Shown piece by piece: positions 8,216-17,215 of a stretch of DNA of 64,000 nucleotides. The notes under the pieces were generated by a model. The model worked only from the letters and a program-made list of their open reading frames with translations. It searched no databases and was not told the origin of the DNA. Origin of the DNA: Hymenobacter lapidarius (GTDB lineage: Bacteria > Bacteroidota > Bacteroidia > Cytophagales > Hymenobacteraceae); the NCBI RefSeq assembly GCF_001816145.1, contig NZ_MDZB01000074.1, positions 124,001 through 188,000 of the forward strand, given 5' to 3'. Each line of letters opens with the position of its first letter. The stretch's first letter is position 1. The translations under genes were made by a program, and so were the position numbers.

Positions 8216-8767
8216 ATGCCCTACGAATTGCAAGAGTTGGCCGCCATTAGCGGCATGCCCGGCCTGTACCGCTTAGTGCGCGCCGCACGCCACGGCGTCC
8301 TGGTTGAGAGCCTGGACGAGCGAGCAACCCGCACGCTGGCGCCAGCCCGCAACAAAGTGTCGCTGCTGTCGGAAATCTCCATTTATACGCAGGACCCCGA
8401 CCAGACCGTGCCCCTCTCGGAAGTGTTTGAGCGCATACATCAGCAGCACGGCGGCACCTCGCCGGTAACCTCCAAGTCGAGCGAAGCCGAGCTGACCGAC
8501 TTCATGGCCAGCGTAATTCCTGACTTTGACCGCGACCGGGTGTACCTGTCCGACATAAAGAAGTTGACCACCTGGTTTGGTATTGTGAGCAAGCATGTAC
8601 CATATCAGGAAGCGGCCGCCGCACCCGAAGCAGCAGCTGAAGCCGAAGCACCAGCCAGCGAAGAAGTAGCTCCTAAAGCAAAGCGCAAGGCGCCTAAAGC
8701 CGACGATGCTGCTGCCGAAAGCACCGATACCGCACCGGCCAAGAAAAGCCGCAAAAGCGCAGAGTAG
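8216..8767 (+). CDS. DUF5606 family protein
   Basis: 183 residues starting MPYELQELAAISG, typical of DUF5606 proteins found across Bacteroidota; function unknown. The first 125 residues are the conserved part. The last 55 are an Ala/Glu stretch followed by a Lys-rich tail ending AKKSRKSAE, probably disordered. The 106-base gap before it holds a partly self-complementary segment (GGAGGAATGAA against TTCATTCCTCC). It ends 7 bases before a strong bidirectional terminator shared with fbp. Confidence 0.8.
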   Translation: MPYELQELAAISGMPGLYRLVRAARHGVLVESLDERATRTLAPARNKVSLLSEISIYTQDPDQTVPLSEVFERIHQQHGGTSPVTSKSSEAELTDFMASVIPDFDRDRVYLSDIKKLTTWFGIVSKHVPYQEAAAAPEAAAEAEAPASEEVAPKAKRKAPKADDAAAESTDTAPAKKSRKSAE

Positions 8768-8773
8768 CAAACT

Positions 8774-8829
8774 CTGACGCCCACAAAAAAGCCGCCTCTG
8801 AGTTAGAGGCGCTTTTTTGTGGGCGTCAG
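8774..8829. terminator. Bidirectional terminator between DUF5606 and fbp
   Basis: A 56-bp nearly perfect inverted repeat. The outer arms CTGACGCCCACAAAAAAG and the matching right arm enclose a GCCTC/GAGGC stem with a TGAGTTA loop, with A and T runs on the two sides. It serves the two convergent genes. Confidence 0.9.
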
Positions 8830-8834
8830 GGATA

Positions 8835-9854
8835 TTATTTGGAAGCGACGGCCTTTTTCTCTTTGGCTAAATGAGCCTCGGCATGCTCCACCAGTTCGCG
8901 GCTGCCGATGAACACCGGGCAGCGCTCGTGGGGCGTTTTGGGCTCGATTTCCATGGTGCGCTGGTAGCCGTTGGAGCTTTTGCCGCCGGCTTGCTCCACA
9001 ATGAAGGCCAAGGGGTTGCACTCGTACATGAGGCGCAGCTTGCCCTTGGGGTTTTTGGCGGTGGCGGGGTAGATGTAGATGCCACCTTTGAGCAGGTTGC
9101 GGTGGAAATCAGCCACCAAGGAGCCAATGTAGCGGGCCGAGAAGCTGTTGTCTTTGCACTGTTTAACGAAAGCCGCGACGCCGGGCGAGAACGAGTCGGA
9201 GCTGCCTTCGTTGATGGAGTAGATGTTGCCGGTTTTGGGCGTCTGGATGTCGGGGTGCGAGAGGAAGAATTCGCCCAGCGAATGCTCGTAGGTGAAGCCG
9301 TTGACGCCGTTGCCGGTGGTATACACCAGCATGGTGCTGGAGCCGTAGATGACGTAGCCCGCGGCTACTTGGTGGGTGCCGGGCTGCTGGCAGTCGGCGG
9401 CGGTGCCCTCGCGGCCGGTGGGCGACACGCGGCGGTAGATGCTGAAAATAGTGCCGATGCTCACGTTCACGTCAATGTTCGAAGAGCCGTCGAGCGGGTC
9501 GATGGCCACCACGTACTTGCCCTGGTTGTTGCCGGTCTGAATCATCTCGTCGTCTTCCTCGGAGATGATGGTGCATACTTCGCCGCCGTTGCGCAGGGCG
9601 CGGATGAAGCGGATGTTGGCAATGACGTCGAGCTTCTGCTGGTCTTCGCCCTGCACGTTCTGGCTACCATAGGCGCCGGCGATGTCGATGAGGCCGGAGC
9701 GGTTGATTTCGCGGTTTACAATTTTGGCGGCCAGCGCAATGTCACGCAGCAGCTGCGACAATTCTCCCGTAGCGTAGGGGAAATCCTCCTGTTTGCGCAT
9801 GATGAAGCGGTCGAGGGTAGTGCCAACGGGGAGGGCCAGTTTATTATGGTCCAT
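8835..9854 (-). CDS. fbp: Fructose-1,6-bisphosphatase class 1
   Basis: 339 residues; hydrolyses fructose 1,6-bisphosphate in gluconeogenesis. Metal and substrate motifs are visible: [18 protein letters not shown] (the class 1 signature), [15 protein letters not shown], and [21 protein letters not shown]. The start [11 protein letters not shown] at 9854 gives the normal length. The reading frame stays open for 408 further bases upstream, but that part is non-conserved and overlaps the divergent aspartate kinase gene. A promoter box lies at 9896. Confidence 0.95.
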   Translation of the reverse strand: MDHNKLALPVGTTLDRFIMRKQEDFPYATGELSQLLRDIALAAKIVNREINRSGLIDIAGAYGSQNVQGEDQQKLDVIANIRFIRALRNGGEVCTIISEEDDEMIQTGNNQGKYVVAIDPLDGSSNIDVNVSIGTIFSIYRRVSPTGREGTAADCQQPGTHQVAAGYVIYGSSTMLVYTTGNGVNGFTYEHSLGEFFLSHPDIQTPKTGNIYSINEGSSDSFSPGVAAFVKQCKDNSFSARYIGSLVADFHRNLLKGGIYIYPATAKNPKGKLRLMYECNPLAFIVEQAGGKSSNGYQRTMEIEPKTPHERCPVFIGSRELVEHAEAHLAKEKKAVASK

Positions 9855-9895
9855 GGGGATGGAAATATCGAATATGAAGGGGCAGGAATGCCCTA

Positions 9896-9903
9896 CAAAG
9901 CTA
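9896..9903 (-). promoter_or_regulatory. -7 promoter element TAGCTTTG of fbp
   Basis: Exact TAnnTTTG match on the minus strand, about 41 bases before the fbp ATG at 9854; it supports that start over the longer open frame. Confidence 0.5.
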
Positions 9904-10040
9904 CTCGCGGAAGGCTGAAATCCTTCGGGCAGAATGGAGCCGTGCCCAACACGCCACGGTTTCAAATGTTCGGCCGAGGGAGGCGCAGGCGGTTGAAAAC
10001 AAGTTTTCGGAGCTCCTTCGGCGAAGCCTGAGGGCCCGCT

Positions 10041-10048
10041 TACCTTTG
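10041..10048 (+). promoter_or_regulatory. -7 promoter element TACCTTTG of aspartate kinase
   Basis: Exact consensus box ending three bases before the first ATG (10052) and six before the second (10055). The mRNA is therefore predicted to be leaderless. Confidence 0.6.
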
Positions 10049-10051
10049 CCG

Positions 10052-11353
10052 ATGATGGAAAATATACAGGTGTATAAGTTCGGCGGGGCATCGGTGAAGG
10101 ACGCAGCGGCCATTTTGAACCTCTGCCGCATTGTGCGGGACCATGGCCCACAAGGGCCGCTGGTGATTGTGGTGTCAGCGATGGGCAAAACGACCAACGC
10201 GCTGGAGGAGATTTATGATTTGGCATATCTGGGCGAGGGTTACTCGGCGCAGCTGTCAGCACTAGAAGGCTACCATGAGCAGGCTTGCGTGGAGCTAGCT
10301 AACTTAATTCCAACTATAAGTCTTTCACAATTACAGCGTCAATTGCAGCAACTTACTGCCTCTCTTTCTGAGGAACTGCAGTTTATGCAACTAGTCCACA
10401 TGCCTGAAACTTACGACCAAGGCTACGACCAAATAGTGTCTTATGGTGAAAGGTTTTCAACCCTTTTGGCTAGCACTGCGCTTACGTACTTCTTATCATT
10501 TACGACGCGCCACGTCCCTGCGCAATTGCTGCTCCGAACCGATGAAGTCTGGCGCGAGGGCAAAGTGAACTGGTCAGCAACGGAAGTACAAACGGAAGAA
10601 TTTGTGAATAAGGCGTTAGTTGATGCCAAAATCATCGTAACAGAAGGCTTCCTAGGCGGAACCGCCGTCGGCCTCACCACTACCCTGGGCCGCGAGGGCT
10701 CCGACTATACGGCCGCCATCCTCGCCTATTGCCTGCGAGCCGAGAGCGTGACCATCTGGAAAGACGTGGCCGGCCTGCTCAACGCCGACCCCAAAATATT
10801 TGCGGACACCGTGCGGTACCCGGAAATCAGCTACCGCGAAACCATTGAGATGGCCTACTACGGCGCATCGGTCATTCACCCGAAAACGCTGAAGCCACTG
10901 GCCGACCGCGGCATTCCGCTGCGGGTGAAGTCATTTCTGGACCCCGAGGCGGAGGGCACGCTCATTCACGACTGCCAGCATCCGGCGCTGGCCCCGGCCT
11001 TTATTCGGAAGACGGACCAGACGCTGCTGTCCTTCGCCAGCAAGGATTTTTCGTTTATCTCGGAGGAGAACATGGCGGTAATCTTCGCGGCGCTGGCGCA
11101 GGCCAAGCTCAAAATTAACGTGATGCAGAACTCGGCCATCAGCTTCTCGGTGTGCGTCGATTATTCGGAGCGGCGGGTGCACCAGCTGCTGGACGTGCTA
11201 CGCGAGCAATTTACGCTGCATTACAACACGGGCCTCACGCTGTTCACCATCAAGAATTACGATGCGGCCAGCATTGCGCGCCTCACCGAAGGCAAGCGGC
11301 TGCTGCTGGAGCAGCGCACGCGCAGCACGTTTCAGTTTGTGTGCGCCGCGTAG
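10052..11353 (+). CDS. lysC: Monofunctional aspartate kinase
   Basis: 433 residues; phosphorylates aspartate, the first step to lysine, threonine and methionine. KFGGASVKD near the N-terminus is the aspartokinase signature. [29 protein letters not shown] and [14 protein letters not shown] are kinase-domain blocks, and the C-terminal 150 residues carry ACT-type regulatory folds. There is no homoserine dehydrogenase domain. Bases 10261-10640 are distinctly A+T-richer than both flanks and use different codons, yet the frame is intact. Start taken as the ATG at 10052; the ATG at 10055 is equally possible. Confidence 0.93.
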   Translation: MMENIQVYKFGGASVKDAAAILNLCRIVRDHGPQGPLVIVVSAMGKTTNALEEIYDLAYLGEGYSAQLSALEGYHEQACVELANLIPTISLSQLQRQLQQLTASLSEELQFMQLVHMPETYDQGYDQIVSYGERFSTLLASTALTYFLSFTTRHVPAQLLLRTDEVWREGKVNWSATEVQTEEFVNKALVDAKIIVTEGFLGGTAVGLTTTLGREGSDYTAAILAYCLRAESVTIWKDVAGLLNADPKIFADTVRYPEISYRETIEMAYYGASVIHPKTLKPLADRGIPLRVKSFLDPEAEGTLIHDCQHPALAPAFIRKTDQTLLSFASKDFSFISEENMAVIFAALAQAKLKINVMQNSAISFSVCVDYSERRVHQLLDVLREQFTLHYNTGLTLFTIKNYDAASIARLTEGKRLLLEQRTRSTFQFVCAA

Positions 11354-11393
11354 CGGGGCCTAAAACCCTCGCGCCTATCCCTGTTTATTCACC

Positions 11394-11412
11394 CGCGAAC
11401 GGAGAGTTCGCG
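11394..11412. repeat. Small hairpin upstream of the enoyl-CoA hydratase gene
   Basis: CGCGAAC and GTTCGCG pair around a GGAGA loop, 14 bases before the ATG. It could sit in the leader or end aspartate kinase transcription; no T run follows. Confidence 0.4.
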
Positions 11413-11425
11413 CTACACCTCCCCC

Positions 11426-12199
11426 ATGGAATTCATTCTCGTTACCCCCCAGGCCCGCCCGGCCGTAGCCCTCATCCAGCTCAACCGGCCCAAAGAGCTG
11501 AACGCCCTAAACCTGCAATTGATGCAGGAAATCCGCGATGCCCTTAAGGCCTTAGACGAGGACGACGCCGTGCGCGTGGTGGTGATTACGGGCAACGAGC
11601 GCGCCTTTGCCGCTGGGGCCGACATCAAGCAAATGGCCGGCAAAACGGCCATCGACATGCTTATCACCGACCAGTTCAGCACCTGGGACCAAATTCGCAA
11701 GTTCCGCAAGCCGCTCATCGGGGCCGTGTCGGGGTTTGCGCTGGGCGGCGGCTGCGAGCTGGCCATGACCTGCGACATGCTGGTGGCGTCGGAAACGGCG
11801 CAGTTTGGGCAGCCCGAAATTCGCATCGGCACCATGCCGGGCGCCGGGGGCACGCAGCGCCTCACGCGCGCCGTGGGCAAGGCCAAGGCCATGGAAATGG
11901 TGCTCACCGGCGAGTTCATCTCGGCGCAGGAAGCGCGCCGGGTGGGGTTGGTAAACCGCGTGGTGCCGGTGGGCCAGTACCTGGAGGAAGCCTACCGCCT
12001 GGCGGCCAGCATTGCGGCCATGTCGCCGGTGGCAGCCCGGTTGGCCAAGGAATCGGTAAACCGCTCGTTTGAAACCCATCTGGACGAGGGGCTGCATTTC
12101 GAGCGGAAGAACTTCTACCTCACGTTTGCCTCCGAAGACCAGAAAGAAGGCATGGCGGCGTTTGTGGAAAAGCGCAAGCCGGAGTTCAAAGGACGCTAA
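11426..12199 (+). CDS. Enoyl-CoA hydratase/isomerase (crotonase family)
   Basis: 257 residues; hydrates 2-enoyl-CoA in fatty-acid or amino-acid breakdown. NRPKELNALN, AAGADIKQM (oxyanion hole), SGFALGGGCELAM with E111 and GQPEIRIGTMPGAGGTQRL with E131 are seen. The two glutamates are 20 residues apart as in true hydratases, so hydratase activity is likely. The beta-oxidation partner thiolase is elsewhere in the window (49.9 kb). It follows aspartate kinase by 72 bases. Confidence 0.92.
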   Translation: MEFILVTPQARPAVALIQLNRPKELNALNLQLMQEIRDALKALDEDDAVRVVVITGNERAFAAGADIKQMAGKTAIDMLITDQFSTWDQIRKFRKPLIGAVSGFALGGGCELAMTCDMLVASETAQFGQPEIRIGTMPGAGGTQRLTRAVGKAKAMEMVLTGEFISAQEARRVGLVNRVVPVGQYLEEAYRLAASIAAMSPVAARLAKESVNRSFETHLDEGLHFERKNFYLTFASEDQKEGMAAFVEKRKPEFKGR

Positions 12200-12208
12200 C
12201 CCGGCCCG

Positions 12209-12246
12209 GCCGTTATGCTTCGTTGAGTGGGGCAAAGCATAACGGC
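12209..12246. repeat. 12-bp-arm inverted repeat between the hydratase and peroxiredoxin genes
   Basis: GCCGTTATGCTT (12209-12220) and its exact complement AAGCATAACGGC (12235-12246) surround a 14-base loop. No T run follows, so it is not a classical terminator; it may pause polymerase or protect RNA ends. Confidence 0.6.
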
Positions 12247-12296
12247 CCGGCTCATGTCCCGTACAAGGCAACAATCAACCCTCTAACGCTTCTAAA

Positions 12297-12890
12297 ATGG
12301 CAGTTCTCGTAGGCAAGCGCGCCCCTTCTTTCAAAGCCACCGCCGTTATTGACGGCACCTTCGAGGAGGATTTTTCGCTGGACCGGTATCTGGGCAAAAA
12401 ACACGTCCTGTTCTACTTCTACCCCTCCGATTTCAGCCTCATCTGCCCCACCGAGATTCTGGCCTTTCAGGACCGCCTGGAGGAGTTTGAGCGGCGGGGC
12501 GTGGCCGTGGTTGGCTGCTCCACCGATTCGCAGTATGCCCATTTGGCCTGGCAGCTCAAGTCGCGCGACACCGGCGGCATTGCCGGCGTGAAGTACCCGC
12601 TGGTGGCCGATGCCACCAAAACGATTGCGGCCAACTACGACGTGCTGGGCGGCCACTACGACTACAATGCGCAGGGTGAGATGACCTATACCGGTTCGCC
12701 CATGGCGTATCGCGGCCTCTTTATCATCGATAAAGACGGCATTGTGCGGCACCAGCTGGTGAACGACCGGCCCTTGGGCCGCAGCATCAGCGAGGCCCTG
12801 CGCATGGTGGATGCGTTGCAGCACTACGAGAAAAACGGGGAAGCATGTCCCGTGGACTGGGAAGCCGACTCCCACGACAGCAACTTATAA
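12297..12890 (+). CDS. 2-Cys peroxiredoxin (AhpC/Prx1 type)
   Basis: 197 residues; reduces hydrogen peroxide and organic hydroperoxides. The peroxidatic cysteine is C50 in YPSDFSLICPTE, a slight variant of the common DFTFVCPTE. The resolving cysteine is C184 in GEACPVDW, so it is a typical 2-Cys enzyme. GVAVVGCSTDSQYAHLAW and YPLVADATKTIAANYDVL are family blocks. No signal peptide. The reductant partner (AhpF or thioredoxin) is not in the neighbourhood. Confidence 0.93.
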   Translation: MAVLVGKRAPSFKATAVIDGTFEEDFSLDRYLGKKHVLFYFYPSDFSLICPTEILAFQDRLEEFERRGVAVVGCSTDSQYAHLAWQLKSRDTGGIAGVKYPLVADATKTIAANYDVLGGHYDYNAQGEMTYTGSPMAYRGLFIIDKDGIVRHQLVNDRPLGRSISEALRMVDALQHYEKNGEACPVDWEADSHDSNL

Positions 12891-12924
12891 GTCCTTCGCT
12901 GGCGCGGGCTGGCGTTGCGTGGCG

Positions 12925-12932
12925 TAATTTTG
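12925..12932 (+). promoter_or_regulatory. -7 promoter element TAATTTTG of waaA
   Basis: Exact TAnnTTTG box ending four bases before the TTG codon at 12937 taken as the waaA start. Confidence 0.5.
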
Positions 12933-12936
12933 GGCC

Positions 12937-14187
12937 TTGCTGTTTCTCTATAATACCGCCCTGGGTCTATACGGCCTGCTGCTGCGCCTGGTAGCACCTT
13001 TTGTGCCCAAGGCTGCTGCTTGGGTGGCAGGACGCCGGGACCTGCTGGCCCACATCCGCCACACCATTGGACCAGACCCGGCGCCCCGCGTCTGGTTTCA
13101 CTGCGCTTCACTGGGCGAATTTGAGCAGGGCCGGCCCCTACTCGAAGCTTACCGCCGTGCCCATCCCGGCACCAAATTGGTGCTCACATTTTACTCCCCA
13201 TCAGGCTACGAAATCCGGAAGAGCTGGCCCGGAGCCGACTATATCTTCTACCTGCCGCTCGATACCGAGCACAACGCCAGGGCTTTTTTTGACATCGTCC
13301 GGCCCCGGCTCGTGGTGTTTGTAAAGTATGAGTTCTGGTACCATTTCCTGTACCAAGCGCACCAGCGGGGCATTCCATCCATAGTGGTGTCGGCCATTTT
13401 TCGCCCCGACCAGATTTTCTTTAAACCCTGGGGAGGGTTTTTCCGGGGAATTCTGAAGCGGGTTTCCCACATTTTTACTCAGAACGAGGCGTCGGCCCAG
13501 CTGTTGCGGACAGCGGGCATCAGCCAGGTGAGCGTGGCCGGCGATACCCGGTTCGATACGGTGGTGGCTACGGCGGCGGCCCCGCCCCGCTCGCTGACCG
13601 TAGTGGAAGCCTTCGTGGCCGATGGAGCGCCCGTGTTAGTTGTAGGCAGCAGTTGGCCCGAAGACTTGCCGGTTCTGATGCCCCTCATCCGGCGCTATGG
13701 CCCCGAATTGCGGGTGCTCGTGGCACCGCACGAGATAACCGAAACCAACCTACGCCTGGTTGAGGCCACCTTTCCGGGCCTGGTGCAGCGGTACTCGCAC
13801 GCCGACGCGGCCACCGTGGGCCAGGCACGCATCCTGCTTTTCGATAATATTGGGCTGCTCAGCCAGCTCTACCGCTTCGGTAAATACGCCTACATCGGCG
13901 GGGCGTTTGGCAAGGGCCTGCACAACACGCTGGAAGCCGCGGCGTTCGGCCTGCCGCTGTTTTTTGGCCCCACCTACGCCAAGTTTCAAGAAGCCGTGGA
14001 ATTGGTAGTCCTCAAATGCGCGTTTCCGGTTGAAAACGCGACGGGGCTCGAAACTACTTTTACCTACCTCTGGCACCACGAGGAAGCCCGCCTGCGGCTC
14101 CAGGACGCCATGCTTGACTACGTGCACGGCCAGGCCGGCGCCACCCGCACCATCATGGCCGCTCTGCCCGGCCTTACCGCCTCATGA
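12937..14187 (+). CDS. waaA: 3-deoxy-D-manno-octulosonic acid (Kdo) transferase
   Basis: 416 residues; transfers Kdo from CMP-Kdo to lipid A precursor at the inner membrane. The hydrophobic N-terminus (LFLYNTALGLYGLLLRLVAPF) is the usual membrane-contact helix. WFHCASLGEFEQ, LTFYSPSGYE, KYEFWYHFL and IGGAFGKGLHNTLEAAAFGLP are conserved GT30 blocks. The family start aligns with a TTG codon at 12937; there is no ATG nearby, and a promoter box stands four bases before this TTG. The 3' end overlaps rsgA by four bases (ATGA). Confidence 0.92.
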   Translation: MLFLYNTALGLYGLLLRLVAPFVPKAAAWVAGRRDLLAHIRHTIGPDPAPRVWFHCASLGEFEQGRPLLEAYRRAHPGTKLVLTFYSPSGYEIRKSWPGADYIFYLPLDTEHNARAFFDIVRPRLVVFVKYEFWYHFLYQAHQRGIPSIVVSAIFRPDQIFFKPWGGFFRGILKRVSHIFTQNEASAQLLRTAGISQVSVAGDTRFDTVVATAAAPPRSLTVVEAFVADGAPVLVVGSSWPEDLPVLMPLIRRYGPELRVLVAPHEITETNLRLVEATFPGLVQRYSHADAATVGQARILLFDNIGLLSQLYRFGKYAYIGGAFGKGLHNTLEAAAFGLPLFFGPTYAKFQEAVELVVLKCAFPVENATGLETTFTYLWHHEEARLRLQDAMLDYVHGQAGATRTIMAALPGLTAS

Positions 14188-15155
14188 CCCCCGACCTCCC
14201 CCCTGCTCCTGCTTCCCCCAACCCCCTGCTGCACGGCACAGTGGTGAAGTCCACCGGCTCCTGGTACATCGTGCGCGGCCTCGAAACCGGCCAGCTGTAC
14301 CGGTGCCGCCTACGGGGCAAATTCAAGATTAAAGGCCTGAAGGTCAGCAACCCCCTGGCCGTGGGCGACCACGTGGAATTCACGGTAGAAGCGCAGGCTG
14401 AAGGGGCAGCGGTTATTTCGCACATCGTGACGCGACGCAACTACATCATTCGCCGCTCGGTGCACAAAACCGGCCATTCGCACATCGTAGCCGCCAATCT
14501 GGACCAGGCGTTGCTCGTCGTCACGCTGGTGTCGCCGGCCACGTCATTTGGTTTTATCGACCGGTTCCTAGTCACGGCCGAGGCTTACCACGTGCCCGTC
14601 ACGCTGCTATTCAACAAAACCGACCTCTACGACGCCGAGGGTTTTGAGTACCAGGCCGAGATTGCGGGCATGTACGCCAGCCTGGGCTACCCCAGCCTTA
14701 CCTGCGCGGCTACTACCGGCGAAGGCGTCCCGGAAATCGACCACCTGCTGGATGGCAAAGTGAGCCTGCTGGCCGGCCACTCCGGCGTGGGCAAAAGCAC
14801 GCTCATCAATGCCTTGGTGCCCGACCTGGACCTGAAAACGGCTGAAATCAGCGAGTTTTCGGACAAAGGCGTGCACACCACCACTTTTGCCGAAATGCTG
14901 GAGGTGCGCCCCGGCACCCATATCATCGACACTCCAGGCATTAAAGAGCTGGGCCTTGTGGACATGCCCCCGGCGGAGCTGGCCGGCTATTTCCCCGAAA
15001 TGCGCGCCCTGCTCAACCAGTGCCGCTACCACAACTGCCAGCACACCCACGAGCCCGGCTGCGTGGTGCGCGAGGCCGTGGACCAGGGCCGCATCGCCCT
15101 CCCCCGCTACGACAGCTACCTGAGCATGCTGGCCGGCGAGGACAACCGGCATTAA
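14184..15155 (+). CDS. rsgA: Ribosome small-subunit-dependent GTPase A
   Basis: 323 residues; a circularly permuted GTPase that checks maturation of the 30S subunit. An N-terminal OB-fold is followed by LLFNKTDLYDAE (G4), then GHSGVGKSTLIN (G1) and DTPGIKELG (G3), the permuted order diagnostic of RsgA. A C-terminal zinc-binding block has CRYHNCQHTHEPGC. Its ATG overlaps the waaA stop, so the two are translationally coupled. Confidence 0.96.
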   Translation: MTPDLPPAPASPNPLLHGTVVKSTGSWYIVRGLETGQLYRCRLRGKFKIKGLKVSNPLAVGDHVEFTVEAQAEGAAVISHIVTRRNYIIRRSVHKTGHSHIVAANLDQALLVVTLVSPATSFGFIDRFLVTAEAYHVPVTLLFNKTDLYDAEGFEYQAEIAGMYASLGYPSLTCAATTGEGVPEIDHLLDGKVSLLAGHSGVGKSTLINALVPDLDLKTAEISEFSDKGVHTTTFAEMLEVRPGTHIIDTPGIKELGLVDMPPAELAGYFPEMRALLNQCRYHNCQHTHEPGCVVREAVDQGRIALPRYDSYLSMLAGEDNRH

Positions 15156-15170
15156 CCGGCACTAAGCCCA

Positions 15171-15208
15171 AAAAAAATCCCCGCTGGTTCTCACCAGCGG
15201 GGATTTTT
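15171..15208. terminator. Bidirectional terminator between rsgA and the fasciclin gene
   Basis: Perfect 16-bp arms (AAAAATCCCCGCTGGT and complement, 15173-15188 and 15193-15208) with a TCTC loop, ending in T runs both ways, between two convergent genes. Confidence 0.92.
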
Positions 15209-15225
15209 GCAGGAACTAAGTTGCC

Positions 15226-15852
15226 TTACTTAGCAGCGGGCAGAATCACGGTGTCGATAACGTGGGTCACGCCATTGCTTGAGATAACGTCGGCGATTTG
15301 CACGGTAGCGGGGGCGTCTTTGCCGTTGCCAACCATCACCATGCCGTCTTTTACGGTTACTTTCAGTTTCGCACCGTTCACGGTGGTCAGCTCCTGACCA
15401 TCCTTCAGGTCAGCGGCCACCAGGCGGCCGGCGATAACGTGGTAGGTGAGCACACCGGCCAGTTTGGCTTTGCTGGCGGGCTCCATCAGGCCGGCTACGG
15501 CACCCTTAGGCAGCTTGTCGAAAGCAGCGTTGGTGGGGGCGAACACGGTGAAAGGACCAGCGCCTTTAAGGGTTTCAACCAAGCCAGCAGCTTTCACGGC
15601 CGATACCAGCGTGCTCACGCTCGAAGCACCAGCGGCGTTGTCCACGATGTCCTTATCGGCTGTCATAGCCACACCGTCTACCATTACGCCCTCAGGCTTG
15701 GCCATACGAGCCGAGTCACCGGCCATAGTAGCCTCCGAGTCAGTAGCGGTTGTAGCCACTACGTCGGTTTCGGTTTTGGTTTCGGTGCTGCAGCTAGCCA
15801 GCATGAGCGAAGTGGCCAAAGCGGCCATCAGGGGGGCAAATTGCTTTTTCAT
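15226..15852 (-). CDS. Fasciclin (FAS1) domain lipoprotein
   Basis: 208 residues. The N-terminus has a lipoprotein signal (MLASC lipobox, C at about 21) and a Thr/Ala-rich linker. From about residue 70 comes one FAS1 domain: [33 protein letters not shown] (FAS1 box H1) and [11 protein letters not shown] (box H2). FAS1 proteins act in adhesion or surface interactions; the specific role here is unknown. Likely anchored to the outer membrane. An imperfect promoter box (CATATTTG) lies at 15894. Confidence 0.9.
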   Translation of the reverse strand: MKKQFAPLMAALATSLMLASCSTETKTETDVVATTATDSEATMAGDSARMAKPEGVMVDGVAMTADKDIVDNAAGASSVSTLVSAVKAAGLVETLKGAGPFTVFAPTNAAFDKLPKGAVAGLMEPASKAKLAGVLTYHVIAGRLVAADLKDGQELTTVNGAKLKVTVKDGMVMVGNGKDAPATVQIADVISSNGVTHVIDTVILPAAK

Positions 15853-15893
15853 GAAAAATGAGGTGAATTGGGTGTTGTGAAAATTGTTATCTG

Positions 15894-15901
15894 CAAATAT
15901 G
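15894..15901 (-). promoter_or_regulatory. Probable -7 element CATATTTG of the fasciclin gene
   Basis: One mismatch to TAnnTTTG; 41 bases before the ATG at 15852. Confidence 0.3.
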
Positions 15902-15966
15902 GGGATTCACCGTCGAGCTTACGAAATGCGAAACCCCTTTGGATGTTTCGGACCCAACCGATTTCC

Positions 15967-15974
15967 TACCTTCG
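15967..15974 (+). promoter_or_regulatory. -7 promoter element TACCTTCG of the cyclophilin gene
   Basis: TAnnTTCG variant, 62 bases before the ATG at 16037. It argues against a longer reading frame that begins upstream at 15884. Confidence 0.4.
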
Positions 15975-16036
15975 TTGTTCTTAGAGCCCCGCGTTGGGGA
16001 CCTGCCATTTATTTCTTCCGCCAAACCCGCGAATTC

Positions 16037-16495
16037 ATGAAAACTGCCGAAATCCACACCAAGAAAGGTGTTATGAAGGTTGAATTTTACGAGCAAGACG
16101 CTCCGAAAACCGTTAAAAATTTTATTGACCTGGCCGAAAAAGGTTACTACGACGGCCTGAAATTTCACCGCGTCATCCCCAATTTCGTGATTCAGGGCGG
16201 CTGCCCCAACACCCGTGAAGGCGCTAAGGGCCAGCCCGGCACCGGCGGCCCCGGCTACAAAATTGACTGCGAAACCAGCGGCAACAACCAGTACCACGAG
16301 CGCGGCGCCCTGAGCATGGCCCACGCCGGCAAAAACACCGGTGGCTCTCAGTTCTTCGTGGTGCACGACCGCCAGAACACCGCCCACCTCGACCGTGTGC
16401 ACACCGTATTCGGCAAAGTTGTAGAAGGCGTGGAGGTTATCGACCAGATTCAGGCCAACGACGAAATTGAAAAGATTGTGGTGAAGGAGGCGTAA
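16037..16495 (+). CDS. Peptidyl-prolyl cis-trans isomerase, cyclophilin type
   Basis: 152 residues, cytosolic (no signal peptide when started at [11 protein letters not shown]). Cyclophilin blocks: [19 protein letters not shown] (catalytic Arg in FHRV), [15 protein letters not shown] and [20 protein letters not shown]. It catalyses proline isomerisation in protein folding. The start at 16037 matches family length. The gene is followed by a long palindrome at 16521. Confidence 0.94.
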   Translation: MKTAEIHTKKGVMKVEFYEQDAPKTVKNFIDLAEKGYYDGLKFHRVIPNFVIQGGCPNTREGAKGQPGTGGPGYKIDCETSGNNQYHERGALSMAHAGKNTGGSQFFVVHDRQNTAHLDRVHTVFGKVVEGVEVIDQIQANDEIEKIVVKEA

Positions 16496-16520
16496 GCTTA
16501 TACCTGAAAGCAAAGAAGAA

Positions 16521-16610
16521 CGCCATGCTGAGCTTGCCGAAGCATCTCTACCGCCATACTAAAATTAATTAGTTGCGCGGTAAAGATGCTTCGGCAAGCT
16601 CAGCATGACG
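16521..16610. repeat. Dispersed palindromic element, TCATGCTGAGC family, copy 1
   Basis: 34-bp arms (16521-16554 and 16577-16610) with two mismatches and a 22-base A+T-rich loop. The arm core is CATGCTGAGCTTGCCGAAGC. It lies between the convergent cyclophilin and DUF3109 genes. Related copies are at 34719, 39322 and 52617. Confidence 0.85.
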
Positions 16611-16631
16611 TTCTATTTACTACATCTCCTT

Positions 16632-17210
16632 CTATTTCTTCCCTGGACTCGGGTTCTCAATTTCCCGCACCAACTCGCCGTACCAGCCCTCGCCGTACTT
16701 GCGGATGAGCGGGTCCTTAAGAAATTGGTACACCTTCACCCCCAGCGAACCACCAAACGAGCAAGCCGGGTTACAGATGCCCCACCGGTCGTAGTTCAGG
16801 GCATCAAACCCCTCGTATTTGGTGATGCGAATGGGGTACAGATGGCAGCTAATGGGCTTTTTGAACGTGGTAGCGCCGGCCAGGTAGGCTTGCTCTATAC
16901 CACACTTCAGAATGCCGCGCTCGTCGTAGAGTGCGTAGGCGCACTCCTTGTCCTCAATGGTGGTGGTGCTGAAGTCACCTTCCCAGTCCTTAATATAGAG
17001 GCCCTGCGCCTCAATGGCTGCCCGGCCCGCATCGGTAAGAAAGGGCTTGATGTTGGCGTATTCCTGCTCCAGAATCTTGAGCTCGGGTTCTTCGAGGGGG
17101 GCGCCGAGGTCGCCCTCCACGCAGCAGGCGCCCTTGCAGGCTTCGAGGTTGCAGACAAAAAAGTTGTCGGCGATGTCGTCGGAGATGACCGTTTCTTGAA
17201 TAATAATCAT
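16632..17210 (-). CDS. DUF3109 family cysteine-rich protein
   Basis: 192 residues. Conserved cysteines occur in [28 protein letters not shown] and [11 protein letters not shown], a pattern suited to binding a metal or Fe-S cluster, as in the YkgJ-like proteins. Function unknown. The start is set at the ATG at 17210 ([12 protein letters not shown]) because a promoter box ends five bases upstream of it; an eight-codon upstream extension would precede the transcript. Divergent from uvrD. Confidence 0.85.
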   Translation of the reverse strand: MIIIQETVISDDIADNFFVCNLEACKGACCVEGDLGAPLEEPELKILEQEYANIKPFLTDAGRAAIEAQGLYIKDWEGDFSTTTIEDKECAYALYDERGILKCGIEQAYLAGATTFKKPISCHLYPIRITKYEGFDALNYDRWGICNPACSFGGSLGVKVYQFLKDPLIRKYGEGWYGELVREIENPSPGKK

Positions 17211-17215
17211 TAGAA

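Noticed and set aside
9855..10262. N-terminal extension of fructose-bisphosphatase by 136 codons
   Set aside because: The extension is not conserved, overlaps the divergent aspartate kinase gene and lies mostly upstream of the fbp promoter box.
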